From assembly GCA_016208845.1 (NCBI GenBank), contig JACQXH010000083.1, positions 5,898-18,500 of the forward strand: 12,603 nt of DNA, read 5' to 3'. This DNA comes from Nitrospirota bacterium. Lineage in GTDB: Bacteria; Nitrospirota; Thermodesulfovibrionia; UBA6902; BMS3Bbin08. The translations under genes and the position numbers were made by a program. Below, piece after piece: positions 1 to 7,550 of the stretch. The notes beneath the pieces were generated by a model. The model ran no database searches. It saw only the letters and a list, made by a program, of their open reading frames with translations, and was not told where the DNA came from. The first letter of the stretch is position 1. Each line of letters begins with the position of its first letter.

Positions 1-422
1 TCAACATCTATAACATGATCGATTGTAACAAGAGAAAATCGCCGATCTGTAGTGTCGTCGCAATAAAAAGCAACGACGCCTGCATCTTTTGAACTACTGC
101 TTCCGTAATCACCCCGCAAATAGCCGGATATAAAATTTCTCTGGCTGGTTCGTGCCTGAGCGAGAGACTTTTCCCTGTGCAGACAAACCGTTAGAATATC
201 TATTACTTTCCCGCCGGAATCAATAAATCTTCCTATTCGGTCATAGCTCTTAATGCGTTCCCGGAAAGATTCCTTGATATATGATCCTGTTAAAGGCTTG
301 GGAAATGATTTGCTCTTATCTACATGGTTCAGAAGATTCGTTACAAAGCCGGTAAACCGTCCCTTATCAAAAGGGTTTTCAAAAGTGTCTTTAACAATAT
401 TCTGCGCCTGCTGCTTATCCAT
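1..422 (-). CDS. Eco57I-like type IIG restriction-methylation enzyme, N-terminal part (runs off window)
   Basis: An open frame starts at ATG 422-420 and stays open to the window edge, giving 140 residues beginning MDKQQAQNIVKDTFENPFDK. The opening, the VIDILTV strand around residues 73-79, the RTSQRNFISGYL segment (91-102) and DRRFSLVTIDH (126-136) match what I recall of the N-terminal region of large (about 1,000-1,200 aa) Eco57I-type single-chain restriction-modification proteins. In these a nuclease-like N-terminus precedes an adenine-N6 methylase domain, which would lie outside the window. The start is 2 nt after the stop of the upstream AlbA_2 gene with no clear Shine-Dalgarno, so translation is probably coupled. 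Family assignment rests on remembered similarity. No methylase motif (NPPY) is visible in the part shown. Confidence 0.72.
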   Translation of the reverse strand, partial: MDKQQAQNIVKDTFENPFDKGRFTGFVTNLLNHVDKSKSFPKPLTGSYIKESFRERIKSYDRIGRFIDSGGKVIDILTVCLHREKSLAQARTSQRNFISGYLRGDYGSSSSKDAGVVAFYCDDTTDRRFSLVTIDHVIDV

Positions 423-424
423 AA

Positions 425-1756
425 TTATCTTTTAGGCAGTCTCTTTATATGTTCTTTGCCTTTGACCGTCAGGCGGTATTTTTGGAGGCGACTGTTAGGC
501 TTGTCAGGAATAGTCATCTCCAACAAGCCATCCCGCAATAAGGGATTAAGAACCTGGTTCCTGAACTTGGTGCGGTCAGCCCTTCCGGCAATTTTCATAA
601 GCTCGGTTATTCCGCTATCAATCAAGCACTTATTCAATATTTCAACTTGGTGCCGACTTAGTGCCGACTTAGTGCCGACTTGGTCCCGACTTGGTCCTGA
701 CTCTACCCCTGACTTAGTCCCGACTTCTCCGGTCTTCTTAAATACGGTCACAATAAAGCCACGGCCGATCTCCCTGAATTCCGGATCAGGCATTCCATTA
801 TTTCTGAATTCTCTGAGAATACGTTTTATACCGGAACCGTATTTTTCAATCAGCCCCACAGCCTTAAAGGCGTCAGCAACTTTCTTGTTGCGGGCATCGG
901 AAATGTAATTTCCCTTGAGCAGCTTTTCGACCGTGAGCCCTGCAGGAAGCCCACCGGGAGCATCGAGATGATAATCCCATCGTTCCGCATGCTGAGGCCT
1001 TCCAGTGACGATGATCGCTTTGTTGATATGTTTTCTTACAAACTGCATAACCCCTTCAACTTCCGCAAAAAGGTCTGTCTTAAGGCGCGAATCGTCCTTG
1101 ATGATTATCGGGGTCTGGAACCTGCCAAGCTCGATTGTGCTGAGGCTCGATTCTCCCGACATGAAAAGAAGGAAACAGGCATAAGTTATCTTGCCGTCAC
1201 GGATGAGTTCTAATTTCTGCAGAACAGTCATCGGATCATCCTGAATGGGCACTTCTCTATTTGCGTTTGCCCGCTGGATGAATGCCTTTACCTTTCTCAG
1301 TGAAATGTCTTTCTTTGTGTGAAGCTCGTCAATATGGTAGTCCCAGCTCGTGTTGAAGGTGCGGAGATGCATGTCCGCAACCTCAGATGCAGTAAGCTGA
1401 TGGTTTGAGTTCTTGATGCGCTTGTAATACCGGCCTTTACAGGCAACAGGTTTTATCGGAGACTCAGGCACAGAGAGAATTACGATATTCTTGTCTTTAA
1501 TCTTTATGGTCTCGGCATCAGGTATTATTGCCTGAGAGGTATATTGTTTGACCTCGTTAAGCCAGTGTTGTACAGTCTCTTTTGAAATTTGTATTCCCTT
1601 AATCTCACCCCTATCAGATACACCTATTAAAACATCGCCTCCTCTGGTGTTGGAAAATGCTGCAAGAGTTTCAATCGTATTCTTATCAAAACCGGTTTTG
1701 AACTCCACAGTCTCAGACTCGCCGGATGCAAGGGCCTTTTTAATTTTTATATTCAT
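425..1756 (-). CDS. AlbA_2/Schlafen-domain ATPase-like protein (RecG-like COG2865 type), N-box segment missing
   Basis: A 443-aa protein. Residues 10-55 (ESETVEFKTGFDKNTIETLAAFSNTRGGD split around E14-E18, then VLIGVSDRGEIKGI) are a typical AlbA_2/Schlafen-like putative nucleic-acid-binding domain. The PGGLPAGLTVEKLLKGN (267-283) and GLIEKYGSGIKRI (301-313) motifs are typical of the following HATPase_c_4 region. Family members normally have an EALxNAxxHRDY N-box between ERWxYP and PGGLP. Here ERWDYHLDA (258-266) runs directly into PGGLP, so about 35-40 residues appear to be lost in frame. That also fits the length, about 480 aa being usual. ATP binding is therefore doubtful. Residues 345-370 are encoded by an 11-bp tandem repeat, and 371-443 look like a winged helix. 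GGAAAG lies 8 nt before the ATG. It follows the helicase C-terminal frame after 2 nt and precedes the restriction enzyme by 2 nt, so it is co-transcribed. Its role in the system is unproven. Confidence 0.85.
   Translation of the reverse strand: MNIKIKKALASGESETVEFKTGFDKNTIETLAAFSNTRGGDVLIGVSDRGEIKGIQISKETVQHWLNEVKQYTSQAIIPDAETIKIKDKNIVILSVPESPIKPVACKGRYYKRIKNSNHQLTASEVADMHLRTFNTSWDYHIDELHTKKDISLRKVKAFIQRANANREVPIQDDPMTVLQKLELIRDGKITYACFLLFMSGESSLSTIELGRFQTPIIIKDDSRLKTDLFAEVEGVMQFVRKHINKAIIVTGRPQHAERWDYHLDAPGGLPAGLTVEKLLKGNYISDARNKKVADAFKAVGLIEKYGSGIKRILREFRNNGMPDPEFREIGRGFIVTVFKKTGEVGTKSGVESGPSRDQVGTKSALSRHQVEILNKCLIDSGITELMKIAGRADRTKFRNQVLNPLLRDGLLEMTIPDKPNSRLQKYRLTVKGKEHIKRLPKR
651..728 (-). 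repeat. 11-bp tandem repeat inside the AlbA_2 gene
   Basis: On the plus strand, five contiguous 11-bp units run 651-705: TGCCGACTTAG twice, then TGCCGACTTGG, TCCCGACTTGG and a diverged TCCTGACTCTA. A 12-nt unit (706-717) and one more degenerate unit (718-728) follow. Because 11 is not a multiple of 3, the gene reads the unit in all three frames in turn, giving an 11-residue protein period (SRDQVGTKSAL, then SRHQV). Loss or gain of one unit shifts frame. Both alternative frames meet TGA within 12-18 nt downstream of the repeat, removing the last ~73 residues. Confidence 0.85.
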
Positions 1757-1758
1757 TA

Positions 1759-2262
1759 TTACTTTCCTGTTAAATACAGAGACAAAATGACTTCCCGCTT
1801 GCCGAAGGACTGAGGATGGCGCTCGGCATAGTGTCCTGCAAGGAAGCGCTCAGGTATATGCGTTTGAAGGACTGCCAGGACTTTCAGCGGGTTCATTATT
1901 TCTTTTTTTAGTTCATCCAATGCCTTGAGCGTCTCTTTGGCTGTCTGTTTTGGGATGCCGCCTTCTTCAAGCTGGGTGAAGACCCTTTTAAGATAAAGCT
2001 CCTGCTCATCGGTCAACTGCTTTGTGTTTTTCATTGTTGCCTTGAGGATTCCGAGTATCCGGCCAGCGCTGTCTCTTCCGGCCCTGCCGTGCGCTTCCGG
2101 CATTCCGTCTGTGGTAGCGAAAACAAATGCCTCTTTATTCATATCCAGCAGTTCGTAAAACCTCTCCGGCAGTTTCAGCTTTTTGTCCTTTACTCCGCTT
2201 TCAAGAATTGCAGCGGCAGAGATGAAATCAAGCTCCCGTGCGTTTTCGGTATCATCTGCCAT
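1759..2262 (-). CDS. C-terminal fragment of the PLD/SNF2 helicase, separated by a frameshift
   Basis: A 167-aa frame from ATG 2262 that I read as the displaced C-terminus of the adjacent helicase rather than an independent gene. The frame is open upstream of its ATG, back to a TAA near 2371, and that extension (NPELQDSLITYFRRGKLQKF, then FMADD) reads like continuous protein. There is no Shine-Dalgarno at a usable distance: the nearest purine run, GGGGGAAG, lies about 12 nt or more away behind an A5T6 tract. The helicase frame ends abruptly in KCKIKS just where this frame becomes usable. Helicase C-terminus (to RSA) plus this frame gives about 1,070 aa, close to the size I recall for intact homologues. 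The region contains KLKLPERFYELL, a GRAGRDSAGR segment and a helical C-terminus (LDELKKEIMNPLKVLAVLQ). It could still be made by frameshifting or as a separate polypeptide. Confidence 0.7.
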   Translation of the reverse strand: MADDTENARELDFISAAAILESGVKDKKLKLPERFYELLDMNKEAFVFATTDGMPEAHGRAGRDSAGRILGILKATMKNTKQLTDEQELYLKRVFTQLEEGGIPKQTAKETLKALDELKKEIMNPLKVLAVLQTHIPERFLAGHYAERHPQSFGKREVILSLYLTGK

Positions 2263-2317
2263 AAAAAATTTTTGCAGCTTCCCCCGGCGGAAATAAGTTA
2301 TAAGAGAATCCTGCAGT

Positions 2318-2371
2318 TCAGGATTTAATTTTGCATTTGGCTGACCGCGCCTTTTTCGGAAGCCTCTTTAT
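2318..2371 (-). other. Presumed +1 frameshift zone in the helicase gene
   Basis: The 884-aa frame stops at TGA 2320-2318. The frame of the C-terminal fragment is open only downstream of TAA near 2371, so any shift must fall within these roughly 50 bases. Omitting one A from the AAA at 2338-2336 would join ...LPKKARSA to NAKLNPELQDSL without a break. An AAAAA run near 2352-2356 is an alternative site. Whether this is a mutation, an assembly error or programmed frameshifting cannot be told from one sequence. Confidence 0.7.
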
Positions 2372-4972
2372 TTTTTCAAAGGTATCGGGATCATTGTCCC
2401 TCAAGTCCTTTATTACTCTAAGGTATTTAAGCTCCGAACTATCGTCTTCTTCATCGCCGATGATTGCCTTATTGGATATCAGTCTGTTAAAGAGTTCGTG
2501 AGATTCCACAGGCTCGCCTTCTGTAAGGAGCGCCGCATCACCGCCGAGCAGGGTAAGAAATGCATTTATCTTTGCCTCAGCCGCCTCTCTGAGCTTTATC
2601 TGGTCATTGGACTGCTTTGTCGGGAAAAAGTTAAATGTATGAATCCTGTCAAACTGTGTATCAATCCTGTTAATACGCCCGACCCTCTGCATCATGCGCG
2701 TCGGGTTCCATGGAATATCATAATTAATTACAACATTGGACCGATGCAGGTTTACGCCTTCGGAGAGGACTTCGGTTGAAATTAGAATACGGAAATCATC
2801 TTTTGGATGCCGGGCCTTGGCATCAAAATTTTCAACTACCATGTCGCGGACAGCCTCGCCTGAGCCGCCAGTAAAACAAATGCTCTTGCCGGGGAGCTTC
2901 TTATCTATGTTTATGCTAAGATATTCGGCGGTTTCTTTTGATTCAGTAAAGATAATTAGTTTATTTTGTTTCAGGATTTGTTTTTTTGAGAGTGCATCCA
3001 GGAATGTAAGCAGTTTCGGGTCCCGATCGACTTTCTGCCACAAGGTCTTCACTTGTTTTAGGATTGCATAATCGCTTTGCAGGTCTTTGATAAACTCATC
3101 TGTAAATTCTTTGCTATCGTGTTTATTGGCTTTCTTCTCATCAATTAATTGCTGTATCGCCTGATCATCATCATTTTCTAACAGCTCAAATATCTTATTC
3201 GTGTGTTTCTTGCTGACGTACACATTGCCTTTCTCAATCTCTCTGATAAACATATCATAGGAATGAATGAAACGGTCGATTGAATTTTTAAAGGCGAAGA
3301 AGCTGCTTTCCAGCCTTTTTACCAGAAGGATCCTCATGAATTTGCCCATGTTTTCCTGAGCTAATCTGGTGGACTGGTCAGTTTCTCCCTTATAATATTT
3401 AGGCAATAAAGGGGTATAACGAGCGTATTTAAACTTGTGCGCAATAAGTTCAATCGTCTTATTGAATATTTCATCTTCAATGTTATTGAGTTCATAAAAT
3501 AGCGGCTCCGGGTTTTCAACTTCAGGGAATTTAAGATTTTGCCGTTTAAGGTCATTGCTGAAATATTTTGTTATCTCTGTCCTCGTGCGGCGAACCATAA
3601 GGTATTTGAGCACCTTGTCCCGGATTTCACAGGCATTTTCCTTTACAATCCTGATGTATTCAGGATAATCCCGCTGGCGGTCAAGGTTCTTGAGCTTTTT
3701 ATCCAATCTGCTGAAAAATGCCTCAAGGTCAGGAAGATTCGGGATAGTGCTCTTTTTGGATTTCTGAAAAAGCTTGATCTGGCTCAGTATGTCTTTAGGA
3801 GAGTTGTTGTAAGGGGTAGCGGTAACGAGTATTACCCGTTTGCCTCTGCATATCTCAGCAAGCATTTCATAGGTAATGTTCGTTTCGGTCCTAAAGCGAT
3901 GCGCCTCATCAATGAAGACATTGGAATATTTATCCGTTCCCTTATCCAGTATGTCTTGAAGCTTGCCGATGGATTCAAAGTCCGCATGTATCCTGAAATC
4001 AGAAAAGGCATTAGGCCATGAGCCTGGGTTTGTCTTATCAAGAAGCACAGGCGGCGCGATCACAAGAGTCCTGCCGTCTATCTGGCCGGCAAGAAGCGAG
4101 GCTATATATGTCTTGCCGAGACCAACAACATCGGAAATGAATACCCCTCCATATTCCTCCAGTATCTTTTTGGCATTAAGTATTGCCTGCTCCTGATACT
4201 CCAGACGCTTGAAATCCTGCGGGAGATATTTCGCGAAGACCTCATCTGAACTGCCAAGCTCATCTTTGAAATATTCATAGAGACATTTCAGATACAGCTG
4301 ATACGGCGTGATATTTTGATTGAGCCAGGTTTTGTCTTCAATGGTCTCAATGTATTTCTCGCTGACATTAACGGCATCTTTCCAAAGCTGCTCAAATTTG
4401 TCTTTTGCAAATTCATAGTCAGAACGGTTCTTGAGTTCCACATTAAATTCAAGATTGTCTATTAAACCGGCCTCTGTGAAATTGCTTGAGCCTGTTATAA
4501 CCCTGCCGGCGTCCCTGTCGCCCTCAGCAAAGGTCATAATGTAGAGCTTGGCGTGAATATTTTGTGACGGGTAGGCCCTGATTTCCAGTTTGCCGCTGCG
4601 GATCCATTCAATAAATTTTATAACGCCGTCTTCCACCTTCCGGTTGTCTTCGGAATCCTCCATCTCTTTTTCCACCAAGCCGCTGATTTCCTGCTTTGTT
4701 TCATAATGAGAAAATTTGAGGGAGGGCTGATTTTGATGCGCTGCGGCATTTAATAAATCATAGGTCTGTCTGTTTGTGCTTATGCCGATGAGGACCCTGA
4801 TTTTATCTGTATGTTCTAACGATCGATAAATGGCATGGAACCCGCTTGTATAAAAATAACCGACAAGACAGTCAAATAATTCAGTATCCTTGATCAGAAC
4901 CTGAAATCTGTTCAGCAGATTTCTGTTTGGTTCATTGGTTATAAAGGTAAGGTCTGAGCTCATTTTCCCCAT
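2318..4972 (-). CDS. Helicase with N-terminal phospholipase-D-like nuclease domain (SNF2/DEAD superfamily 2), frameshifted near 3' end
   Basis: An 884-aa protein. Residues 1-200 form a PLD-like domain with a single HxK (H140, K142) and GSSNFT (161-166), the half-motif found in nuclease domains of restriction-associated helicases. A superfamily-2 helicase core follows: motif I DVVGLGKT (281-288), motif II DEAH (355-358), motif III TATPYNN (384-390), motif IV-like LIIFTES (672-678), motif V STEVLSEGVNL (732-742) and motif VI QRVGRINR (762-769). All key helicase residues are present. The chain ends early in KCKIKS because of an apparent frameshift; its C-terminus continues in another frame (1759-2262). 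Two in-frame ATGs (4972 and 4963) are possible; I chose the first because the purine run GGGG is too close to the second. It is first in the operon, preceded by an extended -10 promoter. Its likely job is ATP-driven DNA translocation or remodelling coupled to cleavage in a restriction-type system, which is inference. Confidence 0.9.
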   Translation of the reverse strand: MGKMSSDLTFITNEPNRNLLNRFQVLIKDTELFDCLVGYFYTSGFHAIYRSLEHTDKIRVLIGISTNRQTYDLLNAAAHQNQPSLKFSHYETKQEISGLVEKEMEDSEDNRKVEDGVIKFIEWIRSGKLEIRAYPSQNIHAKLYIMTFAEGDRDAGRVITGSSNFTEAGLIDNLEFNVELKNRSDYEFAKDKFEQLWKDAVNVSEKYIETIEDKTWLNQNITPYQLYLKCLYEYFKDELGSSDEVFAKYLPQDFKRLEYQEQAILNAKKILEEYGGVFISDVVGLGKTYIASLLAGQIDGRTLVIAPPVLLDKTNPGSWPNAFSDFRIHADFESIGKLQDILDKGTDKYSNVFIDEAHRFRTETNITYEMLAEICRGKRVILVTATPYNNSPKDILSQIKLFQKSKKSTIPNLPDLEAFFSRLDKKLKNLDRQRDYPEYIRIVKENACEIRDKVLKYLMVRRTRTEITKYFSNDLKRQNLKFPEVENPEPLFYELNNIEDEIFNKTIELIAHKFKYARYTPLLPKYYKGETDQSTRLAQENMGKFMRILLVKRLESSFFAFKNSIDRFIHSYDMFIREIEKGNVYVSKKHTNKIFELLENDDDQAIQQLIDEKKANKHDSKEFTDEFIKDLQSDYAILKQVKTLWQKVDRDPKLLTFLDALSKKQILKQNKLIIFTESKETAEYLSINIDKKLPGKSICFTGGSGEAVRDMVVENFDAKARHPKDDFRILISTEVLSEGVNLHRSNVVINYDIPWNPTRMMQRVGRINRIDTQFDRIHTFNFFPTKQSNDQIKLREAAEAKINAFLTLLGGDAALLTEGEPVESHELFNRLISNKAIIGDEEDDSSELKYLRVIKDLRDNDPDTFEKIKRLPKKARSAKCKIKS

Positions 4973-5006
4973 TTTGCTCTTATAACGCTGTGATAAAATT
5001 TTTTAA

Positions 5007-5015
5007 ATTATAACA
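5007..5015 (-). promoter_or_regulatory. Extended -10 promoter of the helicase/AlbA_2/restriction operon
   Basis: Reading the minus strand, TGTTATAAT is an exact extended -10 element (TGnTATAAT). It lies about 35 nt before the helicase ATG at 4972, so transcription would start near 5000. No good -35 hexamer is found 17 nt upstream, as is common when an extended -10 is present. Confidence 0.55.
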
Positions 5016-5067
5016 CTTGCAGGGGATTTCTGTGGAATAATTGATTTAAAGCGGATTGAATTTAATT

Positions 5068-5124
5068 AGCCCACCTTATTCATAAATCTCCATGTGACTT
5101 TATTAAACACTAAAAAGGTGAGCT
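5068..5124. repeat. 57-bp inverted repeat with 10-bp arms
   Basis: agcccacctt (5068-5077) and aaggtgagct (5115-5124) pair over 9 of 10 positions around a 37-nt AT-rich centre. It lies in the 203-bp gap between the small secreted-protein gene and the helicase promoter. There is no U-run on either side, so it is not an obvious terminator. It may mark the edge of the accessory operon or be a remnant of a small non-coding element. Confidence 0.45.
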
Positions 5125-5175
5125 ATCTGCTTCTTGGGACTCATCGAAAAATTCGTGGCTAAAAAATTTCTTAGG

Positions 5176-5526
5176 CTAATAAACTACACCTTTTGGGGCG
5201 AATGCCTTGTAACCCAAGCTCTCTTCTCCATTAACGAAGTAGAGATTCAGGTTGCCGTCAGAAAATTCATACTTCCAGACTTCCAATTTGGTCTCCAATG
5301 GGATCTTGTCCCAGAATTCTTCTTCAGGCCCCCAAATATTTTTATTGCGTTTTATAAAAGTTGTTTTCAAGACAGGCTCCCCAAGTAATTCAATTGTTGC
5401 CTGTTTAGACTGACCCTGCTTTATCTTATCTTCCACATCAGGGTAAGCCTTTGCATGGCATACCGGAGGAGAGGAAATGAAAAATAAGAAAGCGATTAGA
5501 ATTATCTTAAGGAATTTATTGCTCAT
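5176..5526 (-). CDS. Small secreted protein, possibly with a BamE/SmpA-like fold
   Basis: A 116-aa protein with a clear signal peptide: K4 and K7, a hydrophobic core (about 8-18) and a probable signal peptidase I site after CHA (residue 25). The residues before the Cys do not form a lipobox, so it should be periplasmic or secreted rather than a lipoprotein. The mature part has VEDKIKQGQSKQATIELLGEP (split around residues 31-51) followed by LEVWKYEF and GNLNLYFVNGE. That pattern, a helix with LLGEP and then WxYxF and a short beta hairpin, is typical of SmpA/OmlA/BamE-like small domains. I do not recognise a specific gene. No Shine-Dalgarno is obvious before ATG 5526, and the gene stands alone between ftsH and the helicase operon. 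Confidence 0.7.
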   Translation of the reverse strand: MSNKFLKIILIAFLFFISSPPVCHAKAYPDVEDKIKQGQSKQATIELLGEPVLKTTFIKRNKNIWGPEEEFWDKIPLETKLEVWKYEFSDGNLNLYFVNGEESLGYKAFAPKGVVY

Positions 5527-5551
5527 AGCAATATCTGTAACTGCTCAGGTT

Positions 5552-5599
5552 GTTTAGCCTGTAGTCTGTTAGCTAAACGACTAAATACCTACAGACTAT
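5552..5599. repeat. Overlapping inverted repeats (two mutually exclusive hairpins)
   Basis: gtttagc (5552-5558) pairs with gctaaac (5572-5578), while tagtctgt (5562-5569), which lies in that loop, pairs with acagacta (5591-5598). Only one hairpin can form at a time. It lies between ftsH and the small secreted-protein gene. It may be a repeat-family copy or an RNA element in the leader of the 116-aa gene. Confidence 0.5.
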
Positions 5600-5610
5600 C
5601 TACCTGGTTA

Positions 5611-5646
5611 TGCAGGGGAAAGGGGAAGATGCCAAGAGTCCCTGCA
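5611..5646 (-). terminator. Possible hairpin after ftsH
   Basis: TGCAGGG (5611-5617) and CCCTGCA (5640-5646) are a perfect 7-bp inverted repeat with a 22-nt loop, 4 nt past the ftsH stop on the minus strand. No U-tract follows, so it may stabilise the 3' end rather than terminate transcription. Confidence 0.3.
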
Positions 5647-5650
5647 AAAT

Positions 5651-7471
5651 CTACGTAACGCTTACGTAATTCAGTTCCGGTGTTTGAACATCTGTAGGAC
5701 CTTTGACAATAGCCTCTATATCAGCCGCATCAAGGGTTTCTTTCTCTAACAGGGCAGCTGCAAGTTTTTCAAGCAGCGGACGGTTCTCAATAAGCAATTG
5801 TTTTGAATACTCGTATCCTTCGAACACGATCTTTCTGATTTCGTCATCTATTTCTTCCGCGGTTTTTTCGGAGTAATCCTTGTGTTTTGCTATCTCTCTC
5901 CCAAGGAAGATCTGCTCTTCTTTTTTACCGAGGGTCAAAGGACCTAATTTTTCACTCATTCCCCACTCGCAGACCATCTTTCTCGCTATCTCAGTGGTTT
6001 TTTCAAGGTCATTGCCTGCGCCTGTTGTCATATGGCCGAAGACGATCTCTTCCGCAGCCCTTCCGCCAAGAAGAACGGATATTGTCTTGACCAGGAATTC
6101 CTTTGGGTATGTATATCTGTCGTCTATGGGAAGCTGCTGGGTCACGCCGAGCGCCATTCCCCTTGGGATTATGCTTACTTTATGAATTGGATCAGTGCCC
6201 GGTGTTAATTTGGCAACCAGCGTATGCCCTGCTTCATGATAGGCAGTGTTGCGTTTTTCTGTCTCGGACAATATCATGCTTTTTCTCTCAGAGCCCATCA
6301 TGACCTTGTCTTTCGCACTTTCAAAATCCTTCATTTCAACCTTGCTCTTGGATTGCCGCGCTGCAAGAAGGGCTGCCTCATTAACAAGGTTTGCAAGGTC
6401 AGCGCCTGAAAAACCCGGAGTGCCCCTTGCAAGAAGGTCAAGGTTCACATTTTCAGAAAGTGGTATTTTTCTTGTATGTACCTTAATGATCTCGAGCCTG
6501 CCTTTGACGTCAGGCTGTGGAACAACGACCTGCCGGTCAAACCTTCCCGGCCTTAATAGCGCAGGGTCAAGAACATCCGGCCTGTTGGTCGCAGCAAGCA
6601 CGATGACCCCTTCATTCGGATCAAAACCATCCATTTCAACCAGGAGCTGATTCAATGTCTGCTCGCGTTCGTCATGACCGCCGCCAAGGCCGGCGCCTCT
6701 ATGTCGGCCCACTGCATCTATTTCGTCAATGAACATTATGCAGGGAGCATTCTTTTTTGCCTGGTCGAACAGGTCCCTCACCCTTGAGGCACCAACTCCG
6801 ACAAACATCTCTACAAAATCAGAGCCGCTTATGGAGAAAAACGGAACCCCGGCCTCACCGGCGATCGCCCGTGCAAGCAATGTCTTCCCCGTGCCCGGCG
6901 CTCCGACAAGCAGGACGCCTTTGGGTATCTTGCCGCCAAGTTTCTGGAATTTACTCGGGTCCTTAAGAAAATCTATGACCTCCTGCACATCCATCTTGGC
7001 CTCTTCAATCCCGGCCACATCAGAAAAAGTCACTTTTACGGATTTCTCTGAACTAAGCTTGGCCCTGCTTTTACCAAAAGAAAGAGCCTTGCTTCCGCCT
7101 GCCTGCATCTGCTTCATAAACACGACCCATATAATCACAAGAAAAACAATGGGCCCCCAGCTCATGAGCAGTTCCATATACCAGGGCCTTTGATCAGGTT
7201 TTGCGGTGATCTTGACCCCTTTATCCCGAAGCTCTTTAATGAGGTCAGGGTAATCAGGCGAATATGACTTGAACTTGTTCCCGTTCTTGAGAGTGCCGAT
7301 TATAAGGTTCTCAGGTTTCTTTATCGTTACCTCATCTACTTCATTACTTGAGAGTTTTGTCATAAAATCCGAAAAGCCGATCTCGTCTATTCCTTTTGGA
7401 ACATTAAAGAGATTGAAGACGAGTATCATCATCAATCCAAACAAAACCCATACAATTATGCTTTTATACAA
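5651..7471 (-). CDS. ftsH: ATP-dependent zinc metalloprotease FtsH
   Basis: A 606-aa inner-membrane AAA+ protease that extracts and degrades membrane and unstable cytosolic proteins as a hexamer. Architecture: TM1 (about 4-22), periplasmic domain (23-100), TM2 (about 104-120), AAA domain with Walker A GAPGTGKT (190-197), the FVGVG pore loop (223-227), Walker B IMFIDE (245-250) and the second region of homology with arginine fingers (R310, R313). The M41 peptidase domain has HEAGH (412-416) and a probable third zinc ligand D488 in GAGNDLE. All catalytic residues are intact and the length is normal. The start is TTG 7471-7469, supported by AGGAGG 9 nt upstream and by the N-terminus running straight into TM1; no in-frame ATG with a Shine-Dalgarno exists upstream. 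It is transcribed divergently from ileS. A weak promoter candidate (TTGTAA, 17 nt, TACTTT) lies just upstream. Confidence 0.97.
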   Translation of the reverse strand: MYKSIIVWVLFGLMMILVFNLFNVPKGIDEIGFSDFMTKLSSNEVDEVTIKKPENLIIGTLKNGNKFKSYSPDYPDLIKELRDKGVKITAKPDQRPWYMELLMSWGPIVFLVIIWVVFMKQMQAGGSKALSFGKSRAKLSSEKSVKVTFSDVAGIEEAKMDVQEVIDFLKDPSKFQKLGGKIPKGVLLVGAPGTGKTLLARAIAGEAGVPFFSISGSDFVEMFVGVGASRVRDLFDQAKKNAPCIMFIDEIDAVGRHRGAGLGGGHDEREQTLNQLLVEMDGFDPNEGVIVLAATNRPDVLDPALLRPGRFDRQVVVPQPDVKGRLEIIKVHTRKIPLSENVNLDLLARGTPGFSGADLANLVNEAALLAARQSKSKVEMKDFESAKDKVMMGSERKSMILSETEKRNTAYHEAGHTLVAKLTPGTDPIHKVSIIPRGMALGVTQQLPIDDRYTYPKEFLVKTISVLLGGRAAEEIVFGHMTTGAGNDLEKTTEIARKMVCEWGMSEKLGPLTLGKKEEQIFLGREIAKHKDYSEKTAEEIDDEIRKIVFEGYEYSKQLLIENRPLLEKLAAALLEKETLDAADIEAIVKGPTDVQTPELNYVSVT

Positions 7472-7480
7472 GATATGCAG

Positions 7481-7486
7481 CCTCCT
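7481..7486 (-). promoter_or_regulatory. Shine-Dalgarno AGGAGG deciding the ftsH TTG start
   Basis: AGGAGG on the minus strand is 9 nt from TTG 7471. It is the strongest ribosome-binding site in the window and makes the non-ATG start convincing. Confidence 0.75.
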
Positions 7487-7550
7487 CGTCTAAATAAAGT
7501 AACATATTTTATTTTGTTTTACAATGAACTTTCACTGGAAAAGGTGATTT

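Noticed and set aside
651..728. CRISPR-like array
   Set aside because: Units are contiguous 11-mers without spacers and lie within a coding frame.
324..908. 194-aa plus-strand open frame
   Set aside because: It lies antisense to the AlbA_2 and restriction genes; its repetitive middle simply translates the 11-bp repeat, and it shows no domain.
2089..2328. 79-aa plus-strand open frame over the helicase C-terminal fragment
   Set aside because: Antisense shadow with no ribosome-binding site or recognisable domain.
5134..5388. 84-aa plus-strand open frame
   Set aside because: Antisense to the 116-aa secreted protein, which has a clear signal peptide and a more protein-like composition.
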